Source: Xiphydria camelus (lineage: Eukaryota > Arthropoda > Insecta > Hymenoptera > Xiphydriidae). From it: 64,000 nt of DNA. The notes beneath the pieces are model-generated. The model worked only from the letters and a program-made list of their open reading frames with translations, ran no database searches and had not been told where the DNA came from. Positions 53,382-64,000 of the stretch are shown piece after piece (the stretch's first letter is position 1; each line of letters begins with the position of its first letter). The stretch is from assembly GCA_963678675.1 (NCBI GenBank), contig OY783193.1, forward strand, positions 31,711,082 to 31,775,081, given 5' to 3'. The position numbers were made by a program, and so were the translations under genes.

Positions 53382-55515
53382 ATGGCAGCAATCGCTGGCG
53401 AAGACGGCGAGGCTGGTGAAAGCGCGATAAATCCTCTCGGTGTAAGCAGTCTTCTTATCTTCTTCAGAATACTAACGTTACTCCAAGTTTTAATGGTGAA
53501 TTCCGAACCTTCAATATCAGATGCAGAGAATCGTAGCGTATCACAATTCGCGTATCTCTCGTGCCCTACTGATATTCGCTATTATAGGTATCTATCCAGT
53601 AAGATGGTCTCTCTGACTTTGAATCTAAGGAAGTGAAAGAATTTGGGAGCCAAATTTAGTTGCCGTCCTGCTAGGAAATATATGTTGTGTGGCTCCGATG
53701 ATCGAGCGAAAAGATCGCTCGCAGGCATTATTCGTTCGTAAATATTACGAGACAAATAATCCTCCAGTTGATTGTTTCGAATAATATTTTCGCTCGAAGC
53801 ACCGAGCGTACTCGTTATGAATACAAACACGTTGCGAGTAGGAGTACGAGGGGGCGCGTGACGAACGCGGCGAGAGACACGGCCAAGGAAAAGCTCTGTT
53901 GCCAAACGGAGATATGTACGTCGGCTCCTACTGCTGTAGTTTGCGTCATGGAAGAGGCTTGTACGTCTTCAGAAACGGCGCCCGCTATGAAGGCGAGTGG
54001 AGACACGGCCTGAAATACGGCCAGGGGACGTTTTGGTACCCCGATGGCACTCGTTACGAAGGTAAACCGATGAAAATGGACGGCTCCAGTCGGACGTGCG
54101 CCTTCGTCGCGCGTGTCTCTGTCTTCTCGCTACGGTGCAGTTAACGGTGGCAGGAGATTGGAAACGGGATACTAAGTACGGCTTTGGCTCGTACCACTAC
54201 GCGAATCAGGACATCTATGAGGGTTCCTGGAAGAAGAATCGCCGCCATGGGATGGGCACTTACCTCTATGCCGCGACGGGTACGAAGTTCATGGGTACCT
54301 GGATCAGGGATCGCATGCAAGGTCCTGGTCAGCTCGTTCATCCGCGTCATCGTTTTCATGGATTCTGGGAAGCGAATATGGTACAGAACGGTACACACGT
54401 TCTATGGGGCTCGTTTATTTTTTTGAGATCATATATCATCAATTGTCGTATGTAGCTAGACTGCGGAGGGTCATTACAATCGTCTCTGCTTATCGCGGAC
54501 TCCGTTGCTGATTTAAAAGAAATGGCCGTAGGGATTTGAAAACGGAAATCGAGATTTTAGAACGCGCCCCTAATAAGTACGCGGTACGGTTATTACTCAT
54601 TAATCTTGTTACGCCGTCGTAGCCTTATGGACGTGGCTGCTTTACCTTTGAAAATCACTGCATGCAGCATGGACACTACATACACGTACGCGATCCCGAT
54701 TACGACGAGGTCGTACATGAGGCTGACCATTTGACAACGGTACGTTTTAGCATTACTTCCGTTGGGAGAAAAAATTCTTAAAATAAATCCCGGCATACTC
54801 TTTGAAACATTTCCATAGGAAATAATCGCCGAGGAGGAATTTAAAGAATCCGATAATAAAGACGATAAAACGAAATCGTCTGCGCCCGAGGAATTAAAGC
54901 CGTTATCATTAAAGAAGGGCATTCTGCCACTATGGCGAGCGCGATGCGTTATACCTTATAATCCAGACCTGTTGCCTCCAGAGCCAGTGCCTTTACAGGA
55001 AGAGGTGCGTAAATGAAAAATTCGTTACAAGCAGGGTTAAGCGGTAAATTATAGAGCCCTGGTTTTGTAAATGTACGACCCATTGCAGCGACAATAAGCG
55101 GAATTCTATAATCGATCCGCAGTCTGATAGAAGTACTTCCGCTTGTTATTTTTACCTCCCCGCGAAGTCTGTTTCTAATGGCTAATGAAATAACGATATC
55201 CGGAAGGAGTCTCGCGTCCGTCTTCATTAAATTACAAGCTTCTTCTGACGTCTCACGACGGAATTGACGTTATAGAGTTTAGGTCTCTGGATACTTCGTT
55301 GTACAGGCGATATTGATTTAGTGTTCGAATCATAGGCGTCTCTGCAATCTCTGTCGGATAAATGCGAAGAGGATCTTTGGTTAGGGGACAAGGAAGACTA
55401 TTTGAAGGACGAAAGTGCTGAGTATCGCGGCGAATACGGTGAATATTATGGAGAAGAAAGTCCCATACGGCCGGTAATCATGACTACGGACATTATGGAG
55501 CAGGAAAAGCTTTAG
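53382..55515 (+). CDS. RSPH1: Radial spoke head 1 homologue (MORN-repeat protein)
   Basis: Six exons: 53382-53441, 53842-54061, 54154-54380, 54623-54739, 54819-55004, 55336-55515. All junctions keep phase; 330 codons in total including the stop. After a short acidic start ([13 protein letters not shown]), six to seven MORN repeats run from [20 protein letters not shown] through [54 protein letters not shown] and [38 protein letters not shown] and a C-terminal acidic region follow. In animals RSPH1 is part of the radial-spoke head of motile axonemes, so in insects sperm flagella are the expected site. The position and type of repeats and the block [13 protein letters not shown] match RSPH1. 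AATAAA lies at about 55554. Confidence 0.9.
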
Positions 55516-56124
55516 TTCTTACAGGTACAGATGATGGAACGATTCTTATACAATTGATAATAAAATGCCGAAGCTCAATTCATTGCGCAATCTCATTCTC
55601 TATTTCGTGGATTCCAAACAAAACGAAATCCACTGAGATTTTAAGCCGTTTATTTAGGAAATTATAACAACAGGTCTGTGCACGTCTACAATGCGTATCC
55701 TGGTATAGGTTACCTTATAAACACGTAGTTATAATATATCGTAAAAATTACGTGGTAGAAATAATAATTAGTGTTACTTAGTATTTAGTAGTAAATGCTA
55801 GCAATATCGATGCTCGTTAAGCTTTTATTTGTATTCATTTTTTATGCTATGCATTCGGTATGCAGCTGCCTGTGCTTGTCATGACATATATTATATTTAC
55901 AGTCTATATGATGAATTTAATACTTATCAGACTCGTAGTTGTTACGCGGAGAGACCGAATCACGATCTAAAAAGAAGCGGAACGGGTTCGTGCCACTTTT
56001 TGATCTCTTACGCTTTCTCCTTCGGGGAAAGACGTGATATTCTTAAGATAGATACGGACTATTCGCGTTTTCGTAATCCTTTTTCAATTAGACTTTTTCG
56101 CGTGAGTCATATACATTATTTCTA
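55516..56124. other. RSPH1 3' flank
   Basis: AT-rich, containing the RSPH1 polyadenylation signal and no recognised gene. The ORF at 55829-56125 has no domain. Confidence 0.3.
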
Positions 56125-56353
56125 GGATGCTCGGGAAAAAGAGTACAAGTCAAAAAACGGTATTGCTCAGAAAACACCTTTATTTGTTTATATTGAAACA
56201 CAAACTGTTGAAAAAATGTATAAAATGAAAATAACACTTCTCATAAGAACCGTTAAATGCACGTAGCACACAAATATCTCTAGGAAAGTAGAAGAAAATT
56301 GTAGAAGTGTTTTGGTAGGCGACTTTGACTTATACTCTTTTTCCCGGGCATCC
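56125..56353. mobile_element. MITE, TA target duplication
   Basis: The ends GGATGCTCGGGAAAAAGAGT / ACTCTTTTTCCCGGGCATCC are inverted and flanked by TA. No ORF. Confidence 0.7.
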
Positions 56354-56504
56354 TAGATTTATGAAATTAAACCAAAACGCGAATAATCTGCAGCTTATAG
56401 CTGCCGATCATTTGTACATTACATACGTGCACGTTCGCGGACAACATACATATAAACATAAGCACTCGAGTAGACGGGTGAATGTAGCGACAGGCTGGTC
56501 GTAA

Positions 56505-56811
56505 AGGCTCGTGTCCACTTAGAAGTGACTTGCGACAATTTTTGTTAGAGCAACTTGGATTTGCGTATACACTTGAATCAAAATTCCCGCAAGTTTACTT
56601 GCGACAACACTTTCAACTGGGCCCGAAAGCATAGAGCGCAATTTTGCTTTAGCAAGTAGCACGTGTCCACTTGTAAGTTCGGACAGGTCGCAAGCACTTC
56701 CGCTGAGAGCACAAGTTTGCAGCAAGTCAACTTGTAGCGCTGTTTACACATGTTGCAAGTGCTGTCTTGAAAGCCAAATTTGCGCAAGTTATGGCAAGTG
56801 GACACGAGCCT
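56505..56811. mobile_element. Harbinger-type MITE, TAA target duplication
   Basis: The ends AGGCTCGTGTCCACTT / AAGTGGACACGAGCCT are flanked by TAA at 56502-56504 and 56812-56814. Internal GCAAGT motifs are repeated in both orientations. The minus ORFs here are made of these repeats. Confidence 0.75.
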
Positions 56812-56814
56812 TAA

Positions 56815-57954
56815 GAAAATACCGAAGAGAAATTCTAAATACGCTGTAAGAAAACGGCGGTATTTTGCTGCGCTAAGAAAGAAATATGGCAAACCCCAAC
56901 TGTGCGGAAGGTTCTTATTTGTTTAGCTGCGTTTGGAAATATGTACTTTATTTGAAATTGAAGTTACGAGATTCTTGATGTAAAGCAGGATTCATAATCT
57001 GCATTCAAGAGGTAAGACGATCTTGCTGTGACATTGGGCGCGACAAATTGGCGATTCAAGTGGTAACAAATTAAGACTACGAATACTATTCAAAATGCTG
57101 CGTTTAGACTTCGAGTCGTAACCCGTGACCGCAGAGGTACGTGATGTATTAATGTTTTGCATCTATTATAGCTTGCACTGCCTGACGAACATTACCGATA
57201 ATGACAATGACTTCCGCCCGCTGCGTGAGCACAGACTGGATTTAACGATTTCTTTCCAGTAGCAATTATCGAACAACGTATCGCATGGAAAATTCAAGTA
57301 CGTACACGCATATAACATCAATATTATAATAGACACGTAGGAATGGAGATAAATCTCGGGTTGCTTCGATCCGCGACGATACTTATATATGTATTCGTCG
57401 TTGCCGAGATAAGCGCGCGCGTATATTCTTATTGTAAATGACTCGTTGATACACAAGATATCTCATGACATGTTACGAATTTTGCGATAATAAAATAGCT
57501 TCACCCTCTCTATACTCTTTGCTCTCTTGGCACAAAAGTAAAAGATTCGCACTTGGTGCGAAAGTACCCACAGCCTCGTTCAAATCCGAACGTTTTTTTC
57601 TCACGCCAATCATTTCTCGGCGGTCGAATTGACGAGAGAACGGTTGATTCAATCACCGAGTGGCGTAGTTGGCCCAGCATTTCCGTACTTATCAATTTTC
57701 GTATTTTAAACGGATTGAGCATCGCGAGCTCGCGCGTGCATTGGATACATTGGTGTTAGCGCGGTACAAAGAGTTTCTCTCCTCGGACAAATTATTATGT
57801 CTAAGTGAATATGGACGTTTGTTTCTCATACTCTCAAAGATTGTACCGTTTGACTGTGAAAAGTCGCTTTCACAATTGTCACTGGCCGCGTCGTTTGTCA
57901 AGTGACGGACATTGGAATGGATTTGATCAGATTCTCGTAGCGCACGCGGACGCC
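56815..57954. other. Intergenic, 3' side of the TMEM272-like gene
   Basis: No coding domain is recognised on either strand. The 3' UTR of the minus-strand membrane-protein gene must lie in the right part. ORFs at 57166-57456 and 57510-57759 look random. Confidence 0.3.
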
Positions 57955-59089
57955 TCACATGAGATCAGGCGGTGGTCTTTGAAAGGCGATGCTAGCTACC
58001 GAAATACTGCACAATCCAGCTGTTACGACTCCCAGTGCAATGTATACAGACGTTATCAGCCAAAAAGCGAACAGATATAAGGTTTTGTTGCAGTACTTGC
58101 CGAGGCTCGGGTCATAATTAGGCTCGTATTCCTTGTACACCCACATGGAACCTGACGGAAACATTGTGCACAAACGTCACATAAGCGACGCGATCCAACA
58201 TGCGATGTAAGCGTTTAAGGTCAACTTCTCGACGAATACTCACCGATGATGAACCACCCTAGCATAAAGCAATTAATTAGCGTTTGCGTCGGCGATTGTC
58301 TTATTCTCTCCTCGTCTCTCTCTTCTTGTCGCTGGCGTACTCTAGCTGATAAATGTAATAGCTGTTTGAAGACTCCAAATCCACCCCCCACTAGTAAATA
58401 TACTGGAATGTATTCTCCTTGCGGGCAGTCGTACAAGTAAAGTCCACCAATGATCATCATACATATTGGAACTACTATCGTCACCCCAAGAATAATTGTG
58501 CATCCAACTAAAACAAGGATGACAATTAAGATTTGGATAGGAAATTGAAATTCTTCGTATGATATTGTAAATTTTAGAGGAATGCTTACTTGTTCCTAGA
58601 AGAAGCACAATGATGTTCTTTAAAAAGTCAAAGACTCCTTTTGACGCTTTGTGTGCTTCTCGCATTCGGCCAAACAGCGAGTCGTAAGATGGAGGAGGAG
58701 CTGAAATATTTGTTACTATATCTATCTTTACATAGTTAAATAATAAAAAGTCACTTGAACTCTGCTTGTTAGATAGTGCTTACCATTAGGATCTATGGCC
58801 TCTTCATAAGAAGGAGGTGCCCCTCGATCATTTGCTAAAATAGATGGATGGCCGAGGGGAAGATTAATATTGTGATACGACGGCGGAGGAGTACATCCCA
58901 TTGGTGTTATTTGCGGAGGGGTACAGCCTGGATTTACACCTCCGGTCATCCCGGGTGACGTGCCATGAGTCACTGGGCTCAGCGGCATTTCTTCTCGAGT
59001 TTGAGGTGCACGTTTCCAGTCCACGCACCTTGCATTAAAAATCATACCGAAGCGCAACCACCATTCGGTTGCTCTTGTCCTTTCGCTAC
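57955..59089 (-). CDS. TMEM272-like four-pass membrane protein with PPxY motifs
   Basis: Exons 59089-58784, 58700-58590, 58507-58244 and 58151-57955 are in phase (all internal boundaries phase 1). ATG 59045 would give 277 residues, but the frame stays open to the acceptor at 59089 (ERTRATEWWLRFG), so an upstream exon may supply the start. The N-terminal half is Pro-rich and carries three PPxY-type motifs (TPPPSYHN, APPSYEEA, APPPSYDS), which typically bind WW domains of NEDD4-type ubiquitin ligases. Four hydrophobic helices follow: IIVLLLGTIGCTIILGVT, ICMMIIGGLYLY, LLVGGGFGVFKQLL..INCFMLGWFIIG and LFAFWLITSVYIALGVVT. The conserved PNYDPSLGKYCNKTLYLFAF lies before the last helix. This matches the insect TMEM272-like family. 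Its function is not established. Confidence 0.85.
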
Positions 59090-60712
59090 CTGCAATACAT
59101 CAAACGAGTACTCCATAATGACGCAAATGACAAATTCAATCATGCGTTCTCGTAGTTTACAGTAGTCGACAAGAATGAGACGATAATTAAGTACCTACTC
59201 ATCCTTCACTTCATTATTCAAACTCTTACAATTCAACTTTCCAATTTCAAGGACTTCTCGTATAACCAGTTGATCTCAGGGAAAAACTAGTCTGTCGATC
59301 ACCTTATGTAAAAAACACAAAAGCCACCAACGCGAACCAATTTTATGTCGGAGTTACCTTTTCGGATCACTTAGAGAGATGTCACACCCCCGCGTCTGTT
59401 TTTAAGAAACTATCATCTATCATCATAGAGTATTCACGTCTACCCTCGGTGACCCGTAACTGTTCAAAATTCTGTTCTATTTGCAACGATAGCCATAACG
59501 GGAACGAGAAATTGTCGAATATTTATTATTTTTTCAGTCCGATAACTCGTCCGCAACGGTAATGTTGCCATAAATTGTCGCCATGACGTACCATGTGCGG
59601 CGCACGAATATCGTATCATTTTCCGAGCTTCGAGATGCGAGTATCGAAACTTCACGCCATTCGCTACGCGCGCAGCTACGTAATACGTCAAAGGGCGGTA
59701 CGGACACCTGTACCTAACCCAGATAACACCGAATCATCCAAAAGATACCGAAAAGATATCTACAAGTCACGGGTGTCTTTAATGTACCGCGAATCGTGTC
59801 TAATATCCCAGCTTTTAGATATGTCCAGCGTGTCCGTAAGTTGCCTTTTAGACGTCTCTGGTGCGGTGGCCGTAAATTGTCTTTGTGAGCAAGCTGCTGA
59901 AAAATTTATAATGTTGCAAAAAACAGTGATAACGATTTGATATTTAAAAAATTGTATTCAAAATTATGAGGCTTAAAAAAGGTTTTCTTAAATTGGTTAC
60001 ATTTATTTATTTATCAATTCTACATAATTTAATGATTGTTGTTAAGTAAGTTGATGTAAACAATAAATTGTTTGTATTCCATTTATTATTCTGCAAGGTT
60101 ATTTGCACCTTTTTGATGATTGGTCGTTTTAAATTCTCAAGTACACAAGCCATATGTATACAATTCTGTCAAATTTCAGAAGTCCAGTATTTTCGTCTAC
60201 TTATGACAATAAATCCATGCTTACATACTCGAAAATTTAAAAAATTCTAGTTCGTTGCAACGGGATTCATGAATCCCTCTTTCTACCGTTTGGTCCCTAT
60301 GGTTTTCCATCTTCCCTAAAATAATTAAAGAAAAAACAAGGAAAATCTCTCAAAAATAATAGAAAATAATGAAGTAGTTGATAAATTTAAATTGAAACTA
60401 GAAAATTTTCCAAAATGTAGTGTAAATTGCTATAAATTGTCAGGTACCTAGTCATACTTACGTCGTTCGACGCACTACGTTCACCCAAATTTTTCTGCGT
60501 TCCTTTCCTCACGATTTTCCAGGGAATGAATAAAAACTTGAATCAGGATTTGTAGAATCACGTGAGTAATACCCGATAATTAATTTTTTTCCAGGATTTT
60601 TGGAGCTCATTTTAAACGTATCTGAATATGACAAACTACCTAGCTGCTCACAAAAGGTGTTAAATTTGGCCGCCAGACGGCTCTAATTGGCTACTGGAGA
60701 AGCGTACCGTAT
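59090..60712. other. Upstream of the TMEM272-like gene; no gene recognised
   Basis: Probably holds the first exon and promoter of the minus-strand gene. The region to about 59.9 kb is moderately GC-rich, then AT-rich. The ORF at 59593-59940 shows no domain. Nothing repetitive is obvious. Confidence 0.3.
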
Positions 60713-60971
60713 GTCCGCGATCAAAGAGCCCATAGGGAAGCTGCACCTTGATTAGTGGCGCCATCGGTAGAGATTCTCTGCATATTCTTGGTATAAACAA
60801 TTCGTGACAGTATTAGGTTATATCAGAATTTAATAGTAATTTTAAAGTGAATCTCTCTCATGCCTAAATCGGAGCGAAACTGTTGTGTTACTAATTGCAA
60901 AAATGCTGAAAATTCTTGCGAAAACAGTAATATTAAGTTTTACTCATTCCCGGGTAAATCCTACGAAATAG

Positions 60972-61141
60972 GAAGGCGACAGCAGTGGATAAAAGCTGTT
61001 AACCGAAAAAAGTAAGTTTAGGTTAGTAGTCGTTGAGAACACAATTATTATTGTGGGAAGGCGACAGCAGTGGATAAAAGCTGTTAACCGAAAAAAGTAA
61101 GTTTAGGTTATTAGTCGTTGAGAACAAAATTATTATCATTG
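60972..61141 (+). repeat. Tandem duplication of about 85 bp across an exon end and splice donor
   Basis: GGAAGGCGACAGCAGTGGAT begins at about 60972 and again at about 61057. Each copy runs through the exon end (AACCGAAAAAAG), the GTAAGTTTAGG donor and about 45 bp of intron. The two copies differ at only a few positions. Confidence 0.7.
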
Positions 61142-61171
61142 CAATATTTCAGTGAGGATGGTTCTTTATAG

Positions 61172-61307
61172 GTTCGTTCCAACTAACACGAGAACTTGTT
61201 CTGAACTCGACGGAGTGTTCGTAGTCTGATCTAGCCGTCCCAAAAATCAGACTGCTTACACTCCATCGAGTTCAGAACCAGTTCTCGTGTTCGTTGGAAC
61301 GAACCCT
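61172..61307. mobile_element. Small MITE inserted in the THAP coding exon
   Basis: The ends AGGTTCGTTCCAACTAACAC and its near inverse GTTCGTTGGAACGAACCC flank a foldback of about 136 bp. TAT appears at both junctions. Removing the insert restores SLWVPTKYSKIC in frame, showing where it landed. Confidence 0.7.
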
Positions 61308-62028
61308 ATGGGTACCAACAAAATATTCAAAAATATGTAGTGCACATTTTGTCGGAGGCCAACGAAGTACCATGCAGTCTCATCTTGCGTATATTCCAAC
61401 TATATTCTCTGCGACGCGGTCCCAAATTTCAACAGAAGCGGAGACGCAGGCTATTTCTCTTTTTGAAAAAAAATGAAAAGGATCGACCGCACTTGTGAAA
61501 CTGTTTTCAGCCCTAAAATTACGCAGGTGATACAAGCTGACAATGAAGATGAAGAGGTTGAAAGAATAATCCATCCCGTCAATACAAAAAGTAGTGTTGA
61601 AACACAGTGTTGTTTTGACTCTTACGAAATAAATAAAGAATATTTTGTGTTTGAAAGTTCCTTAGATGGAAATAACTTTATAAAGGGGGTAAATTGATAG
61701 ACATTTGTCTTATAACATGTTTAGTTATAAAAAACAGTCTAGGGTGTTCTATTTTCTGAACATTTATTATGTACATGTTTTGCTTCGCATAATTTCTCTC
61801 CTTTTAGCACTTCTGATGGTCTGTTATTATTGAAATAAATTTTTTCAAACCCACGGCAAATAACTTTGTCCATTTTTGGAAATAAATGCACAAAATACTT
61901 CAAAAATTACATTACACGAAGAAAACACCGACTTAAAAAAATTTACTGACACGTTTTGTTTATACCAACTATATTCCAGCAGCGATCACTAGGGGGCACT
62001 GTTCGCCAGTTCGTGCAGCTTCCCTATA

Positions 62029-62274
62029 GCAAAATTGCGAGTTTTGCATGAGCACCTCTGTGGGTCTCCTCGTCCAATAGAATCACCGGAGAAGCGTGAA
62101 TGCGCATGCGTAGTCATCCGCGAGTGCAGTTCGACTTCGATTTCGAGATGCGAGAATCGAAATCGAAGTCGAACTGCACTCGCGGATGACTACGCATGCG
62201 CATTCACGCTTCTCCGGTGATTCTATTGGACGAGGAGACCCACAGAGGTGCTCATGCAAAACTCGCAATTTTGC
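62029..62274. repeat. Perfect palindrome, about 118-bp arms
   Basis: The arms (starting GCAAAATTGCGAGTTTTGCA) match without mismatch as far as I can read and are separated by about 10 bases (GATGCGAGAA). CTAT stands at both edges. The two mirror ORFs (62035-62220 plus, 62346-62083 minus) are a consequence of the symmetry. Confidence 0.8.
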
Positions 62275-62421
62275 TATGGGCTCTTTGATCGCGGACTTAA
62301 GGCCCTTGCACACTGGACGCGTCAAGCGCCAAGCGTCGAGCAGCAACCAATGAGCGCAGAGATATTTCGTACGTGACGCTTGACGCTTCCCAAAAATTGA
62401 ACGGTGTTGGATTTTGGGCTA

Positions 62422-62740
62422 TGTTGCGTGCCGGGCTGGTCTTCTTGGTCCGTTTGTAGGGGGCAGGTCCGTGCCCGTGGAGTGCTGAACCACTCTGCTC
62501 GAAAAGAGCGGGATCGGGAGATAAAGAGTTTTATTGCAGGTGGAGAAATGAAAACTCTTAATCCAAGAATTAGGTGATCACCAATGAATTATATTTTAAC
62601 TCATAGTTGGAATATAATTTGTCATTATAAATCGGTATCTGAGTGCCCCTCGAGCGGCAAAGTGCATCCTTTTAAATCAAAAGTCCCCGCCTCTCGGTAA
62701 CAACGGGGAACCAATCAAATACTCAGCGCTCGTGGGTCTA
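62422..62740 (+). repeat. LTR-like direct repeat, copy 1
   Basis: TGTTGCGTGCCGGGCTGGTC... is repeated in direct orientation at 63668. It begins TGT, as LTRs do, and downstream sequence has an AATAAA at about 62937. I cannot fix the right end or a target duplication. Solo LTR of a retrotransposon is the likeliest reading. Confidence 0.45.
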
Positions 62741-63193
62741 CCGCGCACGAACTCCCGCAATCCGAAGCGCGTATCGATGACAAATCTTATGCGCGCACGC
62801 CTACGTGACTCAAAGAAAGGAGAACGGTTCTTGCTAGCTAAATTAACTACGACCTATCGGTCCGCGAAAGGGGATATTATATTTACAAACAGAGAGTTCG
62901 CAGCGGCTTGCGACTCAGATCCCCTGTCCATCACGCAATAAAGGTGTTTATAATCTCGCGCATAGAAACCACGGTGGTCTGCGACTTATTTAACTTATCA
63001 CGCAGTCTTCAACGTTCTCGTTCTTTCTCTCTATTACAATCCATCTATACCTTACTTGCTTAATAAAATGACAATAATTAGAGGTTAATACAAAGAGTTT
63101 GAATGCGCCGCCAAAAATCTAGTAACTTCCAAAAGTTATAGGGATTTTAGGTCAAGTCTGGATGCAGACGCGCAGCTAGCAGCGAGCAGCGGC

Positions 63194-63430
63194 CTAGTTA
63201 CACCCGTGCTCACAGATTCTGTCGCTGGTGACTTTTTTAAATGTTATTTTTAAACGTACTAATCAATGAACAATTAATTCTCATACCCTCATTATCTACG
63301 GTGGCGTCTACTCTCGTTAATGAAAGTAAGAGTATTATTAATCATTGGTTAGTACGTTTAAAAATAACATTTAAAAAAAGTCACCAGCGACAGAATCTGT
63401 GAGCTCTGTGAGCATGGGTGTACAAACTAG
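63194..63430. mobile_element. MITE between the LTR-like repeats
   Basis: The left arm (CTAGTTACACCCGTGCTCAC, GTCGCTGGTGACTTTTTT, ACGTACTAATCA) is inverted on the right (AAAGTCACCAGCGACAGAAT, ATGGGTGTACAAACTAG). Confidence 0.65.
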
Positions 63431-63667
63431 CCTAACCTCGCATTTGGTTCAGATTGGATTTGATATTTTACGTCGATTAACATTTCATGTGTAAAAATGG
63501 AAAAAGAACAATCAGCGATGGAGATATAAAATTGCCAAAATGATTAATTTTCGTTTCCATGCGAAGTGATCTACCTTGGGTGAAGTACATTACGAAAATT
63601 TCAAGGTTGTAGTTTTGGCACGCTGAAGCGATCAGTGTGAATGGTCACCAATCCAAGCAGCAAGCAG

Positions 63668-64000
63668 TGTTGCGTGCCGGGCTGGTCTTCTTGGTCCGTT
63701 TGTAGGGGGCAGGTCCGTGCCCGTGGAGTGCTGAACCACTCTGCTCGGAAAGAGCGGGATCGGGAGATGAAGAGTTTTATTGCAGTGGAGAAATGAAAAC
63801 TCTTAATCCAAGAATTAGGTGATCACCAATGAATTATATTTTAACACATTGTTGGAATATAATTTGTCGTTATAAATCGGTATCTGAGTGCACCTCGAGC
63901 GGCAAAGTGCATCCTTTTAAATCAAAAGTTCCCGCCTCTTGGTAACAACGGGGAACCAATCAAATACTCAGCGCTAATGTGGGGAACCAATCTGATACTC
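63668..64000 (+). repeat. LTR-like direct repeat, copy 2, cut by the window edge
   Basis: Nearly identical to 62422-62740, with scattered substitutions and a short duplication of GGGGAACCAATC near the end of the window. It continues beyond 64000. The distance between the copies (about 1.25 kb) is too short for a complete autonomous retrotransposon. Confidence 0.45.

Larger units (their letters stand above)
60861..61697 (+). pseudogene. THAP-domain protein gene, broken by a MITE and a frameshift
   Basis: ATG at 60861 opens MPKSERNCCVTNCKNAENSC, then FYSFPGKSYE and RRQQWIKAVNRKK, ending at a GTAAGT donor. A second exon from about 61154 (EDGSL) continues, after an inserted MITE, as WVPTKYSKICSAHFVGG. 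The C-x4-C, FYSFP, W and C-x2-H signature is that of the zinc-binding THAP domain, used by host factors and P-like transposases to bind DNA. The MITE adds a TAG right after its left junction. A further A-run slip near 61470 separates a downstream acidic segment ending NFIKGVN. The exon 1 end and its donor are tandemly duplicated. Confidence 0.65.
60713..62296. mobile_element. THAP-gene-carrying element bounded by GTCCGCGATCAAAGAGCCCA ends
   Basis: GTCCGCGATCAAAGAGCCCATAG at 60713 and its inverse ending at 62296 enclose the THAP gene. Sub-terminal sequences also pair (GGGAAGCTGCAC, TTGGTATAAACAA). The right arm is interrupted by a perfect palindrome (62029-62274). A THAP protein inside such ends suggests a mobile element encoding it, or a captured host gene. 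No target duplication is evident. Confidence 0.5.

Noticed and set aside
56519..56892. Cys-rich minus-strand ORFs at 56.5-56.9 kb
   Set aside because: The cysteines come from repeated GCAAGT/ACTTGC motifs in MITE arms; no real zinc-finger spacing.

Overview
The window is nuclear DNA from an insect-like animal. It has AT-rich intergenic and intronic DNA, spliced genes with canonical GT..AG junctions, a radial-spoke gene, an ETS factor with a Pointed domain, and dense DNA-transposon remnants (PIF/Harbinger, piggyBac, Tc1/mariner, pogo-like, possible CACTA). I cannot fix the order from sequence alone; a holometabolous insect, possibly hymenopteran, is a guess.

Host genes, left to right. (1) The first two coding exons of an ETS factor with an N-terminal SAM/Pointed domain, probably Ets21C-like, lie on the minus strand at 7562-7154 and 4994-4731; its ETS domain would be off the left edge. 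(2) EMC7, minus strand, three exons, 10617-9697, complete. (3) RBM42, plus strand, is head-to-head with EMC7 across about 500 bp. Four exons lie at 11121-12222, and the last exon, recognised by homology and exact codon phase, is at 51933-52057, after an intron of about 39.7 kb. (4) Inside that intron, on the opposite strand, is a probable secreted peptide gene (about 14.8-13.0 kb) with a TATA box, signal peptide and dibasic site. (5) RSPH1, plus strand, six exons, 53382-55515, complete. (6) A TMEM272-like four-helix membrane protein with PPxY motifs, minus strand, about 59.09-57.96 kb. (7) A THAP-domain gene at 60.86-61.70 kb, broken by a small MITE inside its coding exon.

Nearly everything else is nested mobile DNA. 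The most notable element is an almost mirror-symmetric transposon at about 40.10-43.87 kb. It has an open 610-codon DD36D transposase frame, terminal inverted repeats of about 888 bp that contain the 3' end of that transposase, and a separate 74-codon plus-strand ORF with its own TATA box. A small foldback at 37.8-38.6 kb carries a related C-terminal Cys-cluster remnant between arms that each hold a tRNA-like sequence. Other mobile DNA includes a giant hairpin at 26.4-31.0 kb interrupted by an element with CACTAG ends; a 5.9-kb PIF/Harbinger-like composite (31.3-37.1 kb); a Harbinger element with mirror-image first exons (44.5-47.1 kb); a palindromic Tc1-like element containing a piggyBac derivative (49.2-51.6 kb); a mariner derivative (52.3-53.1 kb); and many MITEs. 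Insertions with readable TAA/TTA, TA or TTAA target duplications let the nesting order be inferred.

Tandem arrays lie at 3.87-4.69 kb (about 268-bp unit) and 24.85-26.29 kb (about 140-bp unit, eleven copies). No CRISPR, rRNA or confident functional tRNA gene was found.
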